Shown: piece by piece, positions 37,183 through 48,394 of the stretch
Position numbering within the stretch: position 1 is the stretch's first letter
Layout of the letters: the number at the start of each line of letters is the position of its first letter
Assembly: GCA_008711295.1 (NCBI GenBank)
Contig: VUYV01000158.1
Span: forward strand, 1,485,660-1,549,659
Source: Anarhynchus alexandrinus
Taxonomy: Eukaryota > Chordata > Aves > Charadriiformes > Charadriidae
Reading direction: 5' to 3'
Length of the DNA stretch: 64,000 nt
Notes under the pieces: generated by a model
The model's input: the letters and a program-made list of their open reading frames with translations, nothing else
Databases searched by the model: none
Told to the model about the DNA's origin: nothing
Made by a program: the position numbers and the translations under genes

Positions 37183-37246
37183 GAAGTTGGACTAGATGAT
37201 CTCTAGAGGTCCCTTCCAACTCTGAAAATTCCGTGATTCCGTGAAT
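37183..37246 (+). mobile_element. CR1 LINE terminal fragment
   Basis: Only the last 64 bp remain: 'gttggactagatgatctcta', 'gaggtcccttccaactctga' and the octamer-like ttccgtgattccgtgaat. It matches the subfamily of the 18.6 and 57 kb copies, with C changes in the terminal repeats. An A12 run follows at 37257. Confidence 0.88.
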
Positions 37247-39850
37247 GATATCCTGTAAAAAAAAAAAACAACCCAGGTTTTGTCTTCCTCAGGGCTTGAA
37301 CTGACCTTCAGAATTTTGTGAAACGTGAAAAATCATTTGATCATTTTTTTTAGTGGTCTTGCTTTTTATACTTTTTATGATCCCTCCAGTTTTAAATTTG
37401 GTTGTGCACAAATTGAACTGCATCTAAAATTAATATTGGCCAGGATGAAAACATGCAATTAAACTTGTTCACCGATATGTTTAATTGATCAAAAAAGACT
37501 ATTTTCTCCTTACGCAGTTCCTCTTGTTTATCCTCAAAATTTTTGCATTTAGGGACCTATTTAAATCATCTGTCATCATTAATTAAAACAGTTAGTTTCT
37601 TGGTGTTCTAAGAAACTTAAAAGACATGTTTGTGAATTGTGTAGTGATGGCAAATGATGGCTTTTTGCTTAAAGAAAAAATACTAGAAGGATGTTTGTCG
37701 TGTGTTAATTTTTTGCCAGGTTGTCATATCTTAATTTCAATTTCTTTACCAGTCTGTTAAAAGACTGGGCTTGGTGCCCTGGTGAGACCTCTGAGGGTTG
37801 GTGTGAAAATCTAGAAAATCTAAAGCCAAAACTTCAGAGGTTTCAGAAGCTCTAGGTTAATAAGATTTTTTTCCATGGAGATGCAGTTAATTCAGATTTG
37901 TAATAGTACCCACTGTAGTGGGTGCTACAAAAATATAAATCCGTGGTAAGACATACATAAAAATGCCTGGAGTTAAGCGTAGTTACAGGACTACTTGGAA
38001 AATTTCAGATGTTGGCAATTTCACTGATGTGTTTCTGCAATTCCCTCATTCTCACTAATCACAAAGATGCTTAAATGAAAAATAAGTCTGTATGGTGGTA
38101 CTGCTAATTAGCTCTTGTGTCCCACGTTGAGGGAGCTGTGAGCTGCCCCCTGTATGGGGAGAGAATTCTTCCATCTCTGATCCATCTATTTGTAATCTCT
38201 TACTGTTATTATTGAGAGGCCTAAAAATACACTGGGTTCTGTTTCAAAAAGAAGATTGAATATATGTTACTGTAGGAACAGTGTTTTAGGTAGTTTAGGC
38301 AAGAAAATAGCTGTTGTATAAAAATGCCTACATAAGTGTAGAGTCTTCCATTGGCATGCCTTTGAGGCAAATTAATTTGTTTTCTATACAATTGAGTGCT
38401 GGTTTTTTTGATTCTCAGTGAAGCTCAGCAATAAGCCTTGAGCACAGAATAAATTTTTTATCCTGTGTGATTTGTGTGTATTTGTCTTTTAAATGTGTTT
38501 AACAAAGTAGTGCAACAAATTTGGGATTAGCAACATGCTAGTTAGCTTTGCTGAAGGAGGCTGGGACAGAAAAATGGGGAAATTCACATTTTTTTGCATT
38601 AGGTGTGATTAGCTGGCAGAAAGATCAGCTGTATCATGCATTTCTTTTCAAACAGTTCCTGACCTCATGAGTGCAAGGAAGTTGTGATCCAGCTGTAGCA
38701 GTATAAATTTTGCAAAGAAAATAAGCATGGGTTTTGTGCAGATTTGTATATTGGCAGTAAAATATTCTCAGCTCATGGGCTTTCCTTTTACCTCTCACAA
38801 ACTTAAAAATAACGTTGATTTAATGCCAACTGCCTGTTACACATGCCTGTTTGTATTTTAGTGTTCTTTACTGCTTTTAGTGCCTTTATTTTTCCTCTGG
38901 ATCCACTCTGACACTTATGATATGGAGGGCTCTTAATACCAGTTTAAATCGGGTATTGCTTGCAAAAATTTCTGATACAGTATGAAATATGAGCTTCAAA
39001 TTTCAGTAAGATGAAGTCTGGACTGTAAAATCCTACTTTTAATCTAGGCTTATTTGGTTAGGTTGTGTTAAATCCATTCCTAAAAATACTCAAGCTCTTG
39101 GGGTTTTTATTATTTTCACTTGGGATCAAATCTCTTTGAACTGTGTAGACACGCACCTGTGCTCATTTTAATCCCTGTGTAGTTTTCATCAATTATCACA
39201 GCAGGCAAGAAGAAAATCAAATTGTAAAATGCTTTTGAAAAGTAAATACATTCAGCCTGGGGTTCAGGTTTCTGTTTTAATCAAACATCATCTGTATTCA
39301 TGTTCTTACACAAAGCTGGGTAAGGGAGGGGCAAGAAAAGCCTTTTTTTGTTTTCATTGTGAAATATCTGTTTTGAAGTGCTGTGGTGTATGGTGAGTAT
39401 AATATGTTAGTGTTTGTAGAGGAAGGCTGTGTTGTGTGTGTATATGGATTTTTTTTTTTTAAGCTAGGAGAAAATCTAGGTCAAGAGATTTCATTCTTGT
39501 TAATAACTTAAGGCTTTATTCAACAAAAATTATCCTCCATGGTTAGAAAGCTTCCTGACTGGGGGAGCACTGGTGAGAGAGGAACCTGCTGCCCTCAAAC
39601 ATTGATGGGAACGTTTCCCTTTCCATCAGGGCGTTAAAACGCTCACCTTCTCCCATGTGTTCTTGATCACCACCATAAAAGCTCACAGGGGCATGATCTT
39701 CATGCATTTCTCAGTGCGGGGGCATGCTTGGGGCTGGGGACCCTCAATGGTTCCCCCCTGCCATGTGTGCCCACTGTTCAGCCTAGGCTCCACACCATGG
39801 CTCCAGTCTTCCAGCTCTGTCTCCTGACCGCGGGTGATCACATTCACCAA
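37247..39850. other. AT-rich intron-like stretch
   Basis: No exon, RNA gene or further transposon is recognised. A T12 run lies at 39449-39460. Confidence 0.4.
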
Positions 39851-40291
39851 ACCATGGAATGGTTTGGGTTGGAAGACACCTTAAGGATCACCTAGTTCCA
39901 ACCCCCTGCCATGGGCAGGGACACCTCCCACTAGACCAGGTTGCTCAAAGCCCCATCCAGCCTGGCCTTGAACACTTTCAGGGATGGGGCCTCCACAACC
40001 TCTCTGGGCAACCTGTTCCAGTGCCTCACCACCCTCATGGTGAAAAATTTCTTCGTGATATCTAATCTAAAACTACCCTCTTCCAGTCTGAAGCCATTCC
40101 CCCTCGTCCTATCACTACATGCCCCAGTAAAAAGTCCCTCCCCATCTTTCCTGTAGCCCCCATTAAGACACTGGAAGGCCTTTATACGGTCTCACCAAAG
40201 ACTTCTCTTCTCCAGGCTGAACAACCCCAACTCTCTCAGCCTGTCTTCATAGGAGAGGTGCTCCAGCCCTCTGATCATCTTCCTGGCTATT
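39851..40291 (-). mobile_element. CR1 LINE, about 440 bp of the 3' end
   Basis: Plus strand starts accatggaatggtttgggtt, the reverse complement of the CR1 end with one base change in the octamer. It continues through the 'cctcccactagaccaggttg', 'tcgtcctatcactacatgcc', 'ctcttctccaggctgaacaa' and 'cctgtcttcataggagaggt' blocks to cttcctggctat. The minus-strand copy therefore extends into the ORF2 coding part. It is the longest minus-strand CR1 in the window. Confidence 0.96.
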
Positions 40292-43200
40292 TATGGAAAC
40301 TCACTTTCCTGAGCACACTCTGACATGGCCCCTGAAAGTCCACAGACAACAAAACCAAATTCCACCTAAAACAGGTCTCGTGGTGTTGCTAAAACAAGCT
40401 GTGGCCACAGGACTAAACTTTTTTTTTTTCTTACGTGAAAACATCTATGTCAGTGAAATAAATAAATTTGAAAGCTTGCCAATTCTTGTTTTAATTCATT
40501 AGGAGATACTAAAGCATGAAATCTCTCCCTTGGCCTTGTCTGACTTTACTATTCCTCTTCCCCAGCAGTCAGTGCCCTGTGCGCTCAGCTTTGCAGCACC
40601 AGCACCTCAGCCTGATGTTAAATATGTAAACTGGAGAAATTGGGAAAAGTGCTGTTAAATATGTAAACTGGAAGAACAGGGAAATTCTTGGCTCTTTCAG
40701 CTACAGTAATCTACTGTATTAGCAGTTTAAACAAACTCAGGGAAAACGGTTGTTATGAAGCCTGTAATTTTCCCTTAAGCTTCTGTGTCACCCTAGAACC
40801 AAAAGGAAAGGTAGTTAAATTAGGATAATTAATCATGGAACAACTTATGCAGGGAATGTAATGAATTTTCCATCAATTTGCAAGTTCTGTAAATCAAGAT
40901 AAGAGGTTTCTTAAAATATGCTGTTTATAAGCTATGGCTGCTGTACTTGAAAAAAAAAAAATAGGTTAAGTAAGTTGGATGCCATCTGTGGTGGCATCTT
41001 GAAGTTGTTTCTAGAGTAGTTCCTTCAAAGGTGAAGGTTTAGAGAACTAGTCTGTATTTCCATGTCTAGCACTGTATCAAGGAGTGAAAACTTGAGGCAG
41101 AAGAGGTCATTTAAGTTAAAAACTTTGCGTTCAGGACTCCTGTATTGACACTTTCCTTTTCTTCTGTTCTTGTCCAAGATGATGTGGGTGTGGGATGAGG
41201 GCAGAAAGCCGGCCCATCTGCTGCCACAGGACCTGCCAATGATACCTATCTGCCTCGCGAAACTTGGTTTTTGTGCTGGCAAATGACAAGATGCGTTATA
41301 GTTATCGCTTTCAGGGGAAGTCTTCCAATGTGTGGAATTGCAGGTCCTAATTTCCCAAAGTGAGGTGTGCAGAAGCCTTAGATATTGTAGTCAGCCCCTG
41401 TGACTAATATAATTGCCTCTTCTTCTTGATTAACTACTCTAGATGTGAAGCAGACTTTGAAGCAAGTCAGTTGACGCCCACACAGGACTAAATTATAACA
41501 TCCTGAATAAATAGCTATGCAGTGTATGTGCTAAAGTAGTGTCAATACAAAGAAAGTTTGTTCCCAACAATTCTTCATATGTTGAAAATCACTTGAAATT
41601 TGTTGGATTAAGAAGTTAACTTGCATAGTTAGGTTATTTGCATATACAATGAGCAAAGATTATCAAGATCATTAAAAACATAAAACAGGAGAGAAAAATG
41701 TCAAATGTATTTTAAGTATACCTATCAAATTCTGTTCACATCCCATGTATTTTATTGTAACTTCTGTAGTAAGTGACCAAGTGGTGACTTTGGTATACTA
41801 CTTTTTCTTTAAAGTGTGATAAAATAATCATTCCCTATTTTGTGGAAAGCAAATTGAAACATATTCTGCTTGAATTCCATCCTATGAATTCATTCCATCA
41901 CCCTTCAGCAGGGTCTGAGGAGACACACCTCTGAAAATTTATCCCTTTTTTTCATTAGCACACAAGCATAATGACTGGAAACTTGAACGCATTGTTTGTA
42001 CAGTATGAAAATGTAATAGTACAAATGATAGCACTTCAATAAAGATCAAGGTAGAAATCTCTTTAGATGTTGAACTTCATTTTAAAGTTTGTTGCTTTTA
42101 TCTTTAGTCCTTTTGATACTTAATTTTATATGTTACACAAGCACCTTCTTAGATGCCTCATATTTGAACTTACAATTCAGAATGTTCAAATTCAAATGTT
42201 TGGGGTTTAATACTTGTTTGGGTGCCCATCTTTGTAGGTAATGTGCACAGAATTTTCTGCAGGAAAACATCAGCATATCTGATACAGCAAATGTTATCGA
42301 CTTGTAAAAGTGAAAATGCCATATTAAGATTTTATTAGTCTGGTGAAATCATCAAAATATGCATCATTTGGGATATGTGAGTGCCTCCAGTGAAAAAATA
42401 TGTATTTTGATAGACAAAAATGTTGCATCTATTTTTGGAGATCTTTTTGTAACTCAAATGACCAGCATTATTTTCTTAGCTGTGGGATCATTTGGAATTC
42501 CAAAGATTAACTAGCGCAAGTGTTAGTGGTCCACCTCTATTATTTAAAAAAGAATTGCTAGGTAGTTGCAGAATGAGTGACAGGGTAGGATGAACTCTCA
42601 ATTGCCCTTTGGCTTCAGGGTAGAAAAGAGACATTGCTTTATGGACCGGTGACATGCAACTGTCAAGTTGCAACCTCCCATGTGTCCTTTCTCTTCCTTT
42701 CTGACTGCTGCTGTGAAATGACTATCTACTTTATGAATTCTGTTCCTATTTTGAAAGCTCTTTTAAAAACCATTGTATGCTCTTTCCTTCTTCCTTGACC
42801 TCAGTGCTGTTAAATGAGGATAAGAGTTATCAAAAGACGACTATGCATGTGGCAACCCAAGAAAAAGCCCTGTCATCTGTCTGTGGCTTTTTGTCCTGCA
42901 TCTAGTGATATGATGTGACTGCTTGATGTCTTGCTTGATATTTTTATTTATAAGGTATAAGAAAAGTGTCAAAAATTTGTTTATGAGCTGCCAGAACAGT
43001 GTTAGAATATAGTCTCTTAAGCTTGGCTTCTGGTTTGGCATTTGCCAAAAAAAGTGGCCCAAATCAAGGTCAAAATGATGGAGGTATTCAGCAACTGTTG
43101 CCTCTTTCATGCCTTACCATAGGGGCCTGATACAAGGTTGATAAATGTTTATAAGAGAAGCAGTAAGTGGCTAAGTCCTCAGAAAGGAAGTGTAAAACCT

Positions 43201-43439
43201 TCTGATTCAAACTGTTGATTTATACTGCTCTTAGCGTTAGTAGTTGGTTTGGCTGCTTGCCCCTTGTCTGTGTTTGCCAGCTTCCCGCTATGTGGAGCAG
43301 AGCAGTTGCCTGGATTAACTTCTTCTGGGGTATGGAAGTGCTGTAGCACTGCACTGAAATTCTGGGTAGTAATAACTTGTATTTTCATTAAAATTTTTTA
43401 ATGAATAACCAGATTTTGATTACTAGCTTTAAACAAAGA
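40292..43439. other. AT-rich intron-like stretch
   Basis: Nothing gene-like is seen apart from a small tandem duplication at 40616-40688. An A11 run lies near 40951. Confidence 0.4.
40616..40688. repeat. Imperfect 37-bp tandem duplication
   Basis: TGTTAAATATGTAAACTGG occurs at 40616 and again at 40653, each followed by a related A/G-rich arm. Two copies only. Confidence 0.75.
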
Positions 43440-43444
43440 AAAGT

Positions 43445-44202
43445 TGTCATGGTTTAGGCTGGGCTGACCACTAAATGAATGACAGATACTCTCTTTTAAC
43501 CTCTCTCCCTTCCCAAAAGAGAAGTGGAAAAAAATAAGGGGGAGAGGCTTATGGGTTGAAAAGAAACTAAACTAATTTAATAAAATATGAAGTATTAACA
43601 ATAAAAAGAAAACATAATTAGAAGAAAATAATGAAATATATACAAAACCGATATTGAGCTCTCAGGATGATGATCATGTCGCTGGCAGGCACTGGAAAAG
43701 TCCCAGACTGGACTCGGCATTGGGTGGGAACTGGATTCAGGAATGCACAGAATTGGGATCAAAGGCAGATGAACAGACAGACCCATCCTCGGACACCAGC
43801 CATTGAAGAAAGAGCCTGACCCCTTTGGTCCCTCAGCTTTTATACTGAGCATGAGGCAGATGGGATGGAATACCCTGTTGGTCAGTTTTGGGTCACCTGT
43901 CCTGTCCGCTCCTCCCTGCAGGTGGGACCCCTCTTCTTCACTTTTCTGCTTCCAACCCTCCAATGGGGCACATAACAAAGTGAGCTGCCCTTGGCTGTTA
44001 TAGCAATAAGTATAAGCAAAAGCCTCTCTGCATACCATTCCTTGGCATAAATTATAGACGTCAGGCCTTATCACTCTGGAAGCAGATGCTGTCTTAAAAA
44101 CACACCATTAATTTCAGAGAGTGCAGTTAGCTAGAAGACACTTAACTGAAAAGTAAGATTACTGAAAAGAAAATTGGTTCTGTTCTATCTCAAACCAGGA
44201 CA
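43445..44202 (-). mobile_element. Solo LTR of an ERVL-like endogenous retrovirus (copy 3)
   Basis: A 758-bp block bounded by a perfect 5-bp duplication, AAAGT (43440-43444 and 44203-44207). On the minus strand it begins TGTCCTGGTTTGAGATAG and ends CTAAACCATGACA. A TATAAAAG lies opposite plus-strand 43837-43844, within 'catgctcagtataaaagctg' on the minus strand. It is closely related along its length to copy 4 (shared 'atgggatggaataccctgtt' and 'tggtcagttttgggtcacct' blocks), but each has its own target duplication. No gag, pol or env lies between or beside them. The open frame of 159 codons across it (minus, 43595-44074) is LTR sequence, not a gene. Confidence 0.9.
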
Positions 44203-44207
44203 AAAGT

Positions 44208-47200
44208 AAACAATCATGGAATCTTATGTATTTTTTACTTCTGTACAGAATTGCCTCAAATGGCCCATTTCTAAGTTAGAGTTGCATCAGTATATGAAGC
44301 TGTTTTCTTCTCTGCTTCTGAAAATTGTGGTGTGCAGCACGGGAATGTTATTACTAAATGGCTCTGATGAAGGTAGACTTTGCAGAGCTGGCATGTTGCG
44401 CTTAATTCCTGCTTTTGTAAACATCTACTACTGGGTTGTCCTAAGCACTGAGCCCACGGCCTAGGCATGGGCTCCACTTTTTGTGGTCCAGGCAGGAGGG
44501 CTTTTGGTAAGACATTCCATCTCCATGCATTGCTGGGTGTGATGCAAGGGCTCCTTCCGCGGCCTCATTCCAGTTGGATCATTCATATCCTATACCCAGC
44601 GCTCTTTTTCCTGCAAGTGTGATGCTGTTTTACTGCCCCTATCAGTGATGATAGAGAAGTATTGAAACAGGTCACAAAGGGGGGCATTAAACTGCTTGCT
44701 GGTTTTTGTAGTTTAATATTAGGTATATTTAATAAACAACAGTCATGCTTTAATGTAGTTTCTAGGAAAAGTTAGTAGTGTGTGTACTCTGAGGTGTGTT
44801 GACCTGAGTCTCCCTGAGTCCCCAGCTTGGTCAGTAGTGCGGGGTCCTGGGGTACTCCCCAGTTACACACTGTCCCGGGGAGCTCCCCTGCCTTAGGTGT
44901 GTTGCAGACAAAACCTGGGTGTGAGAGCCAAAAGAGTCCGTCCAGGTCCCCAAGCTTGGCTGGTGACAGGGAGTAGGACTGACCGCTGCAGCGGGCAGCA
45001 TGTCTGTGCCTGGCTGAGGTCTGCACAGAACCTGTTTTTTTTCAGTGTTGGTATGTTTTATAAATACTTTGGTGCTCACTCTCTTGTGCTTTGGAAAGTA
45101 AATTTTAGAAATAATCTCTGATTTATGTCCTCTTTGTATGTTTGACCCTGTAGCCTGACCCCAAGTCAAAGCTTTGTATATCTTCTTATTCCCGGCAAAG
45201 TGGACTGTGGGGTTTTTTTGAAGGCCAGCTGCAGAATTAGTATTTCCTATCATAGGCAATACATCTGTTTCATGTCTCTTATTACTAACATTTCATCTGC
45301 TGACTGATTTAAAGTCTAAAACTGAGTTCACCTGTCTGTATCCTTTCCTCTTCCAGCTGTAAAACATCTGAAGAGAAACAATTGCAGTTGAATAACCAGG
45401 AACCAAGTTAGTCTTCCTGGTTATACTGAGTTGTGAAGGGAGAATGGCATAGTCTGGGTGTGATGCAAGGTAAGCAAGTGGCTGTCCTCAAGTGAATACA
45501 GATTAAACTAAATTCTTGCTACTTTGAGGTTTTAATAACTTGCTGATGAAAATTCTTTACCTGGAAACTTGAATGTTGAAGCGTGTGCTGGAGAGTCTTT
45601 CAGGTCAGAGGAAAATTTGCCTTTACAGGCTGTAACATCCATCTGTATTTCAGTGACGCTTAACAAAACGATAAATCGATGACTGTTTCCCTCAGCTGAT
45701 TCCTCCTGCCAGTTGTTTCTTATATTTTTCTGAAGTGCATAACTGTTTTATTTTTGATGGTGGGTTTTTTTTTTGTCCGCTGTGTTTGCTAATGTCTCAT
45801 TATTAATAATTTGTATTTATTCTAGTTCTCAAGCTTACATTGTAAATTCAGTTCTTGTTGTGTCGGCCAGCGAGCAAATGAAGGTGACTTGAAACTCCTC
45901 CCAAATGCATGCATGGCTCAGTATTCGGTAACCATCTGGCACTTTCACACTTCCCGGTCTTCCCATAGATCTGATGAAAGTGCTGTACTATCTCTAGTCA
46001 TTCAGGTACTTTGGAGAACCACTCTTGCAGTTCCCTGGCATCGTTCCCTGGCAAAATTGCTTGGGCAAGTTTTACCTCAGCATCTAACTGTGTTCTGAAA
46101 ACCTGAGAGCTGTCTTGATCTGATCACTTAATGGGATTGGGTGTCACTTTATTGTTTTGAATGTGGGTCATTGTACCTTGATCATACTTAGGGGAGAACT
46201 AACACATCTCATATGGTGGTTCAGTACCAGGATAGAAGGCTTAAGACTCCTGTGTCTCTTGCACAGCTTGTCTTACGTGGATATGGCAAGATGAGCGGAA
46301 GATGAGATGCTACAGCAAATTTGTTTTATAATTTGAGTAAAAACTGTGGCTGGATTTGCAATGAAAACAATCATGAGTCCAAATCTGTTGAAGGCTTTCA
46401 GTAAGATTTGTCTAGCTTTGATGTTGCAAAGACTTTTGAAAGTGTTTACGTGTTCCAGAGTATCTTTCTTAAAATGATAATGGCATCACTATTAAAAGCC
46501 AGAGAGAGGTGTCACCCTTGTCAGGTCTAAAATCATGTCTCATGCATAGTTCATGCTTTTAGTTCCATGCTTTTCTTACGCTTAGAGAGTTCCAGCTCTA
46601 CCCGTCAAGTGCTGCTAATTTTTTGAAAGTTTTTGTGAGAATGCAGACAGGGTAGGGTAACACACGTGATTCCCTCTTCAGCTGCATATTATTACTCTCA
46701 TGTATATTTTCATGGATGTCTTGTCTTAAGATTTCTCCCAAATAGCAGGCAAGGATGGTGATAGCATATGGTTGCTTCTAATGTCTGTGCTAAAGTCAAA
46801 CCAATTCCTTAGCTTGCATCTCATGAACTACAAAGATGTTATGCTTTCATGGGGACTATGAAAAATGAATAAAGCTAAATTGCAAACTCAAAAAAAGGAT
46901 GGTTCAGAATTTGGTTTACTTCAGGTGTATTTATATTTTGGACATAATTCTCTAAGATCGTGTATGCTGACATGTTCCCTGGATCATCAGTAAAGACTCA
47001 GAGAGTACACTGTTTTTTATAAATGGAAATCTCCTGCGCTGTGTCCAAGTTTTAAACTGTTTTCAAGACCTCCAAGCCATGAATCTCATTGACATACATA
47101 TATTGGTATCCCTGAATGAATGGTTCTTAATTATTTTAATGATGCCCTTTTTTGGAGCTTAATTAAATTTTTTTTTTAACTGCTAGAGAAGCCACCAGGA

Positions 47201-47647
47201 ACTTTTACAAAGGGTCTCTTCTTTTGCTTTAATTTCTACTTCTGTTCCCTATTTTATGGTTCTCTGTAATTTTATAGTAATAAGGCAGTGTGGTATTTTT
47301 TCTATTCCCTTTCACAGGGAAAACTTAAGAAACTTGATGTTCTCATTGAATTTCCTAGGTGTATTTCCTTAAAATAAATCATGGTACCAGGCCCCTTCTT
47401 CAGCCTGTCTTCTCTTGTCTCTTGAATCATTATACTTGCTTTTTGTCGTATACCTTGTTTTCCTTACCGTTTCACAGCCTTTCTTTCAACTCTTAGCTCA
47501 GCCGTCATCACTGAACCCAGGAAGGTTCACAAGTATACAGATTTTCTTCTTTCAAGTCCCTTGGCAAGAGGTCACAGAGACTGAAGATGGTAGTAGAATG
47601 TACATTAGCACATAAACTCAGTTCATAAATTCCCAGTTGCAGTTTTC
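44208..47647. other. Intron-like stretch between two related LTRs
   Basis: No retroviral coding sequence is seen between the two LTRs. A GC-rich patch with several CpGs lies at about 44800-45030. A splice-bounded candidate occurs at 45357-45469. The rest is AT-rich. Confidence 0.45.
45357..45469 (+). other. Candidate non-coding exon
   Basis: One of the best splice-site pairs in the window: a long pyrimidine tract ending tcctttcctcttccag, and donor ATGCAAG|gtaagc, 113 bp apart. All three frames contain stops, so it would be UTR or non-coding RNA sequence, or a decoy exon. Confidence 0.22.
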
Positions 47648-47652
47648 AGTTG

Positions 47653-48389
47653 TGTCATGGTTTAGGCCAAATCGGCTACTGGGGACCTGGGGGGACCCCA
47701 GATGGGACCGACAGATGCTCCCCTCTACCCCTCTTCAAAGAGAGAGGCAGAGGAGGAAAAAGAGACTTATGAGTTTAGAAGGAACTAAACTACTTTAATG
47801 AAATATTAACAATAAAATAAAAAGAAATAATGAAATATATACAAAACCGTATCAAGCTCCCGAGATGACAATCACGACACCGGCTGGCACTGGGGCAGTC
47901 CCCAACTGGACTCAGTGACGGACGGGAACTGGATTCCGGATCTGGATTCAGGATCGGGATCACAGGCAGACGAACAGAGTCCTCCTCAGACGTCGGCCAT
48001 TGAAGGAAGAGAGCCCCCCTGACCCTTTGATCCCTCAGCTTTTATACTGAGCATGATGCAGATGGGATGGAATACCCTGTTGGTCAGTTTTGGGTCACCT
48101 GTCCTGTCCGCTCCTCTCTGCAGGTGGGACCCCACTATGCTTTTCCACTTTCAACCTTCCAACGGGGCAAATAACAAAGTTGGTTGGCCTTGGCTGTTAT
48201 AGCAGTAAGTATAAGCGAGAGCCTCTCTGCATACCATGCCTGGGCATCAGCTATAAACAATTGGTCTTATCACTCTGAGAGTGAACACTGTCTGCACAAT
48301 ATGCTGTTAATTTCATTAGTTAGAGGAGGCCCAGCTACGAAGTGAAGTTACTGAACAAAATTGGTTCTGTTTTACCTCAAACCAGGACA
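47653..48389 (-). mobile_element. Solo LTR of an ERVL-like endogenous retrovirus (copy 4)
   Basis: A 737-bp block bounded by a perfect 5-bp duplication, AGTTG (47648-47652 and 48390-48394). Minus-strand start is TGTCCTGGTTTGAGGTAAAA and end GGCCTAAACCATGACA. A TATAAAAG lies opposite plus-strand 48039-48046. Closely related to copy 3, but in the 47925-47965 region it carries an extra GGATTC/GGATCT-type repetition around the 'ggaactggattc' block. It is a solo LTR from a separate insertion. Confidence 0.9.
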
Positions 48390-48394
48390 AGTTG

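Noticed and set aside
43595..44074. 159-codon minus-strand open frame
   Set aside because: Lies entirely inside solo LTR copy 3; it shows no retroviral or cellular protein motif.
43440..48394. A full-length provirus between the two related LTRs
   Set aside because: Each LTR has its own target duplication on both sides and no retroviral coding sequence lies between them.
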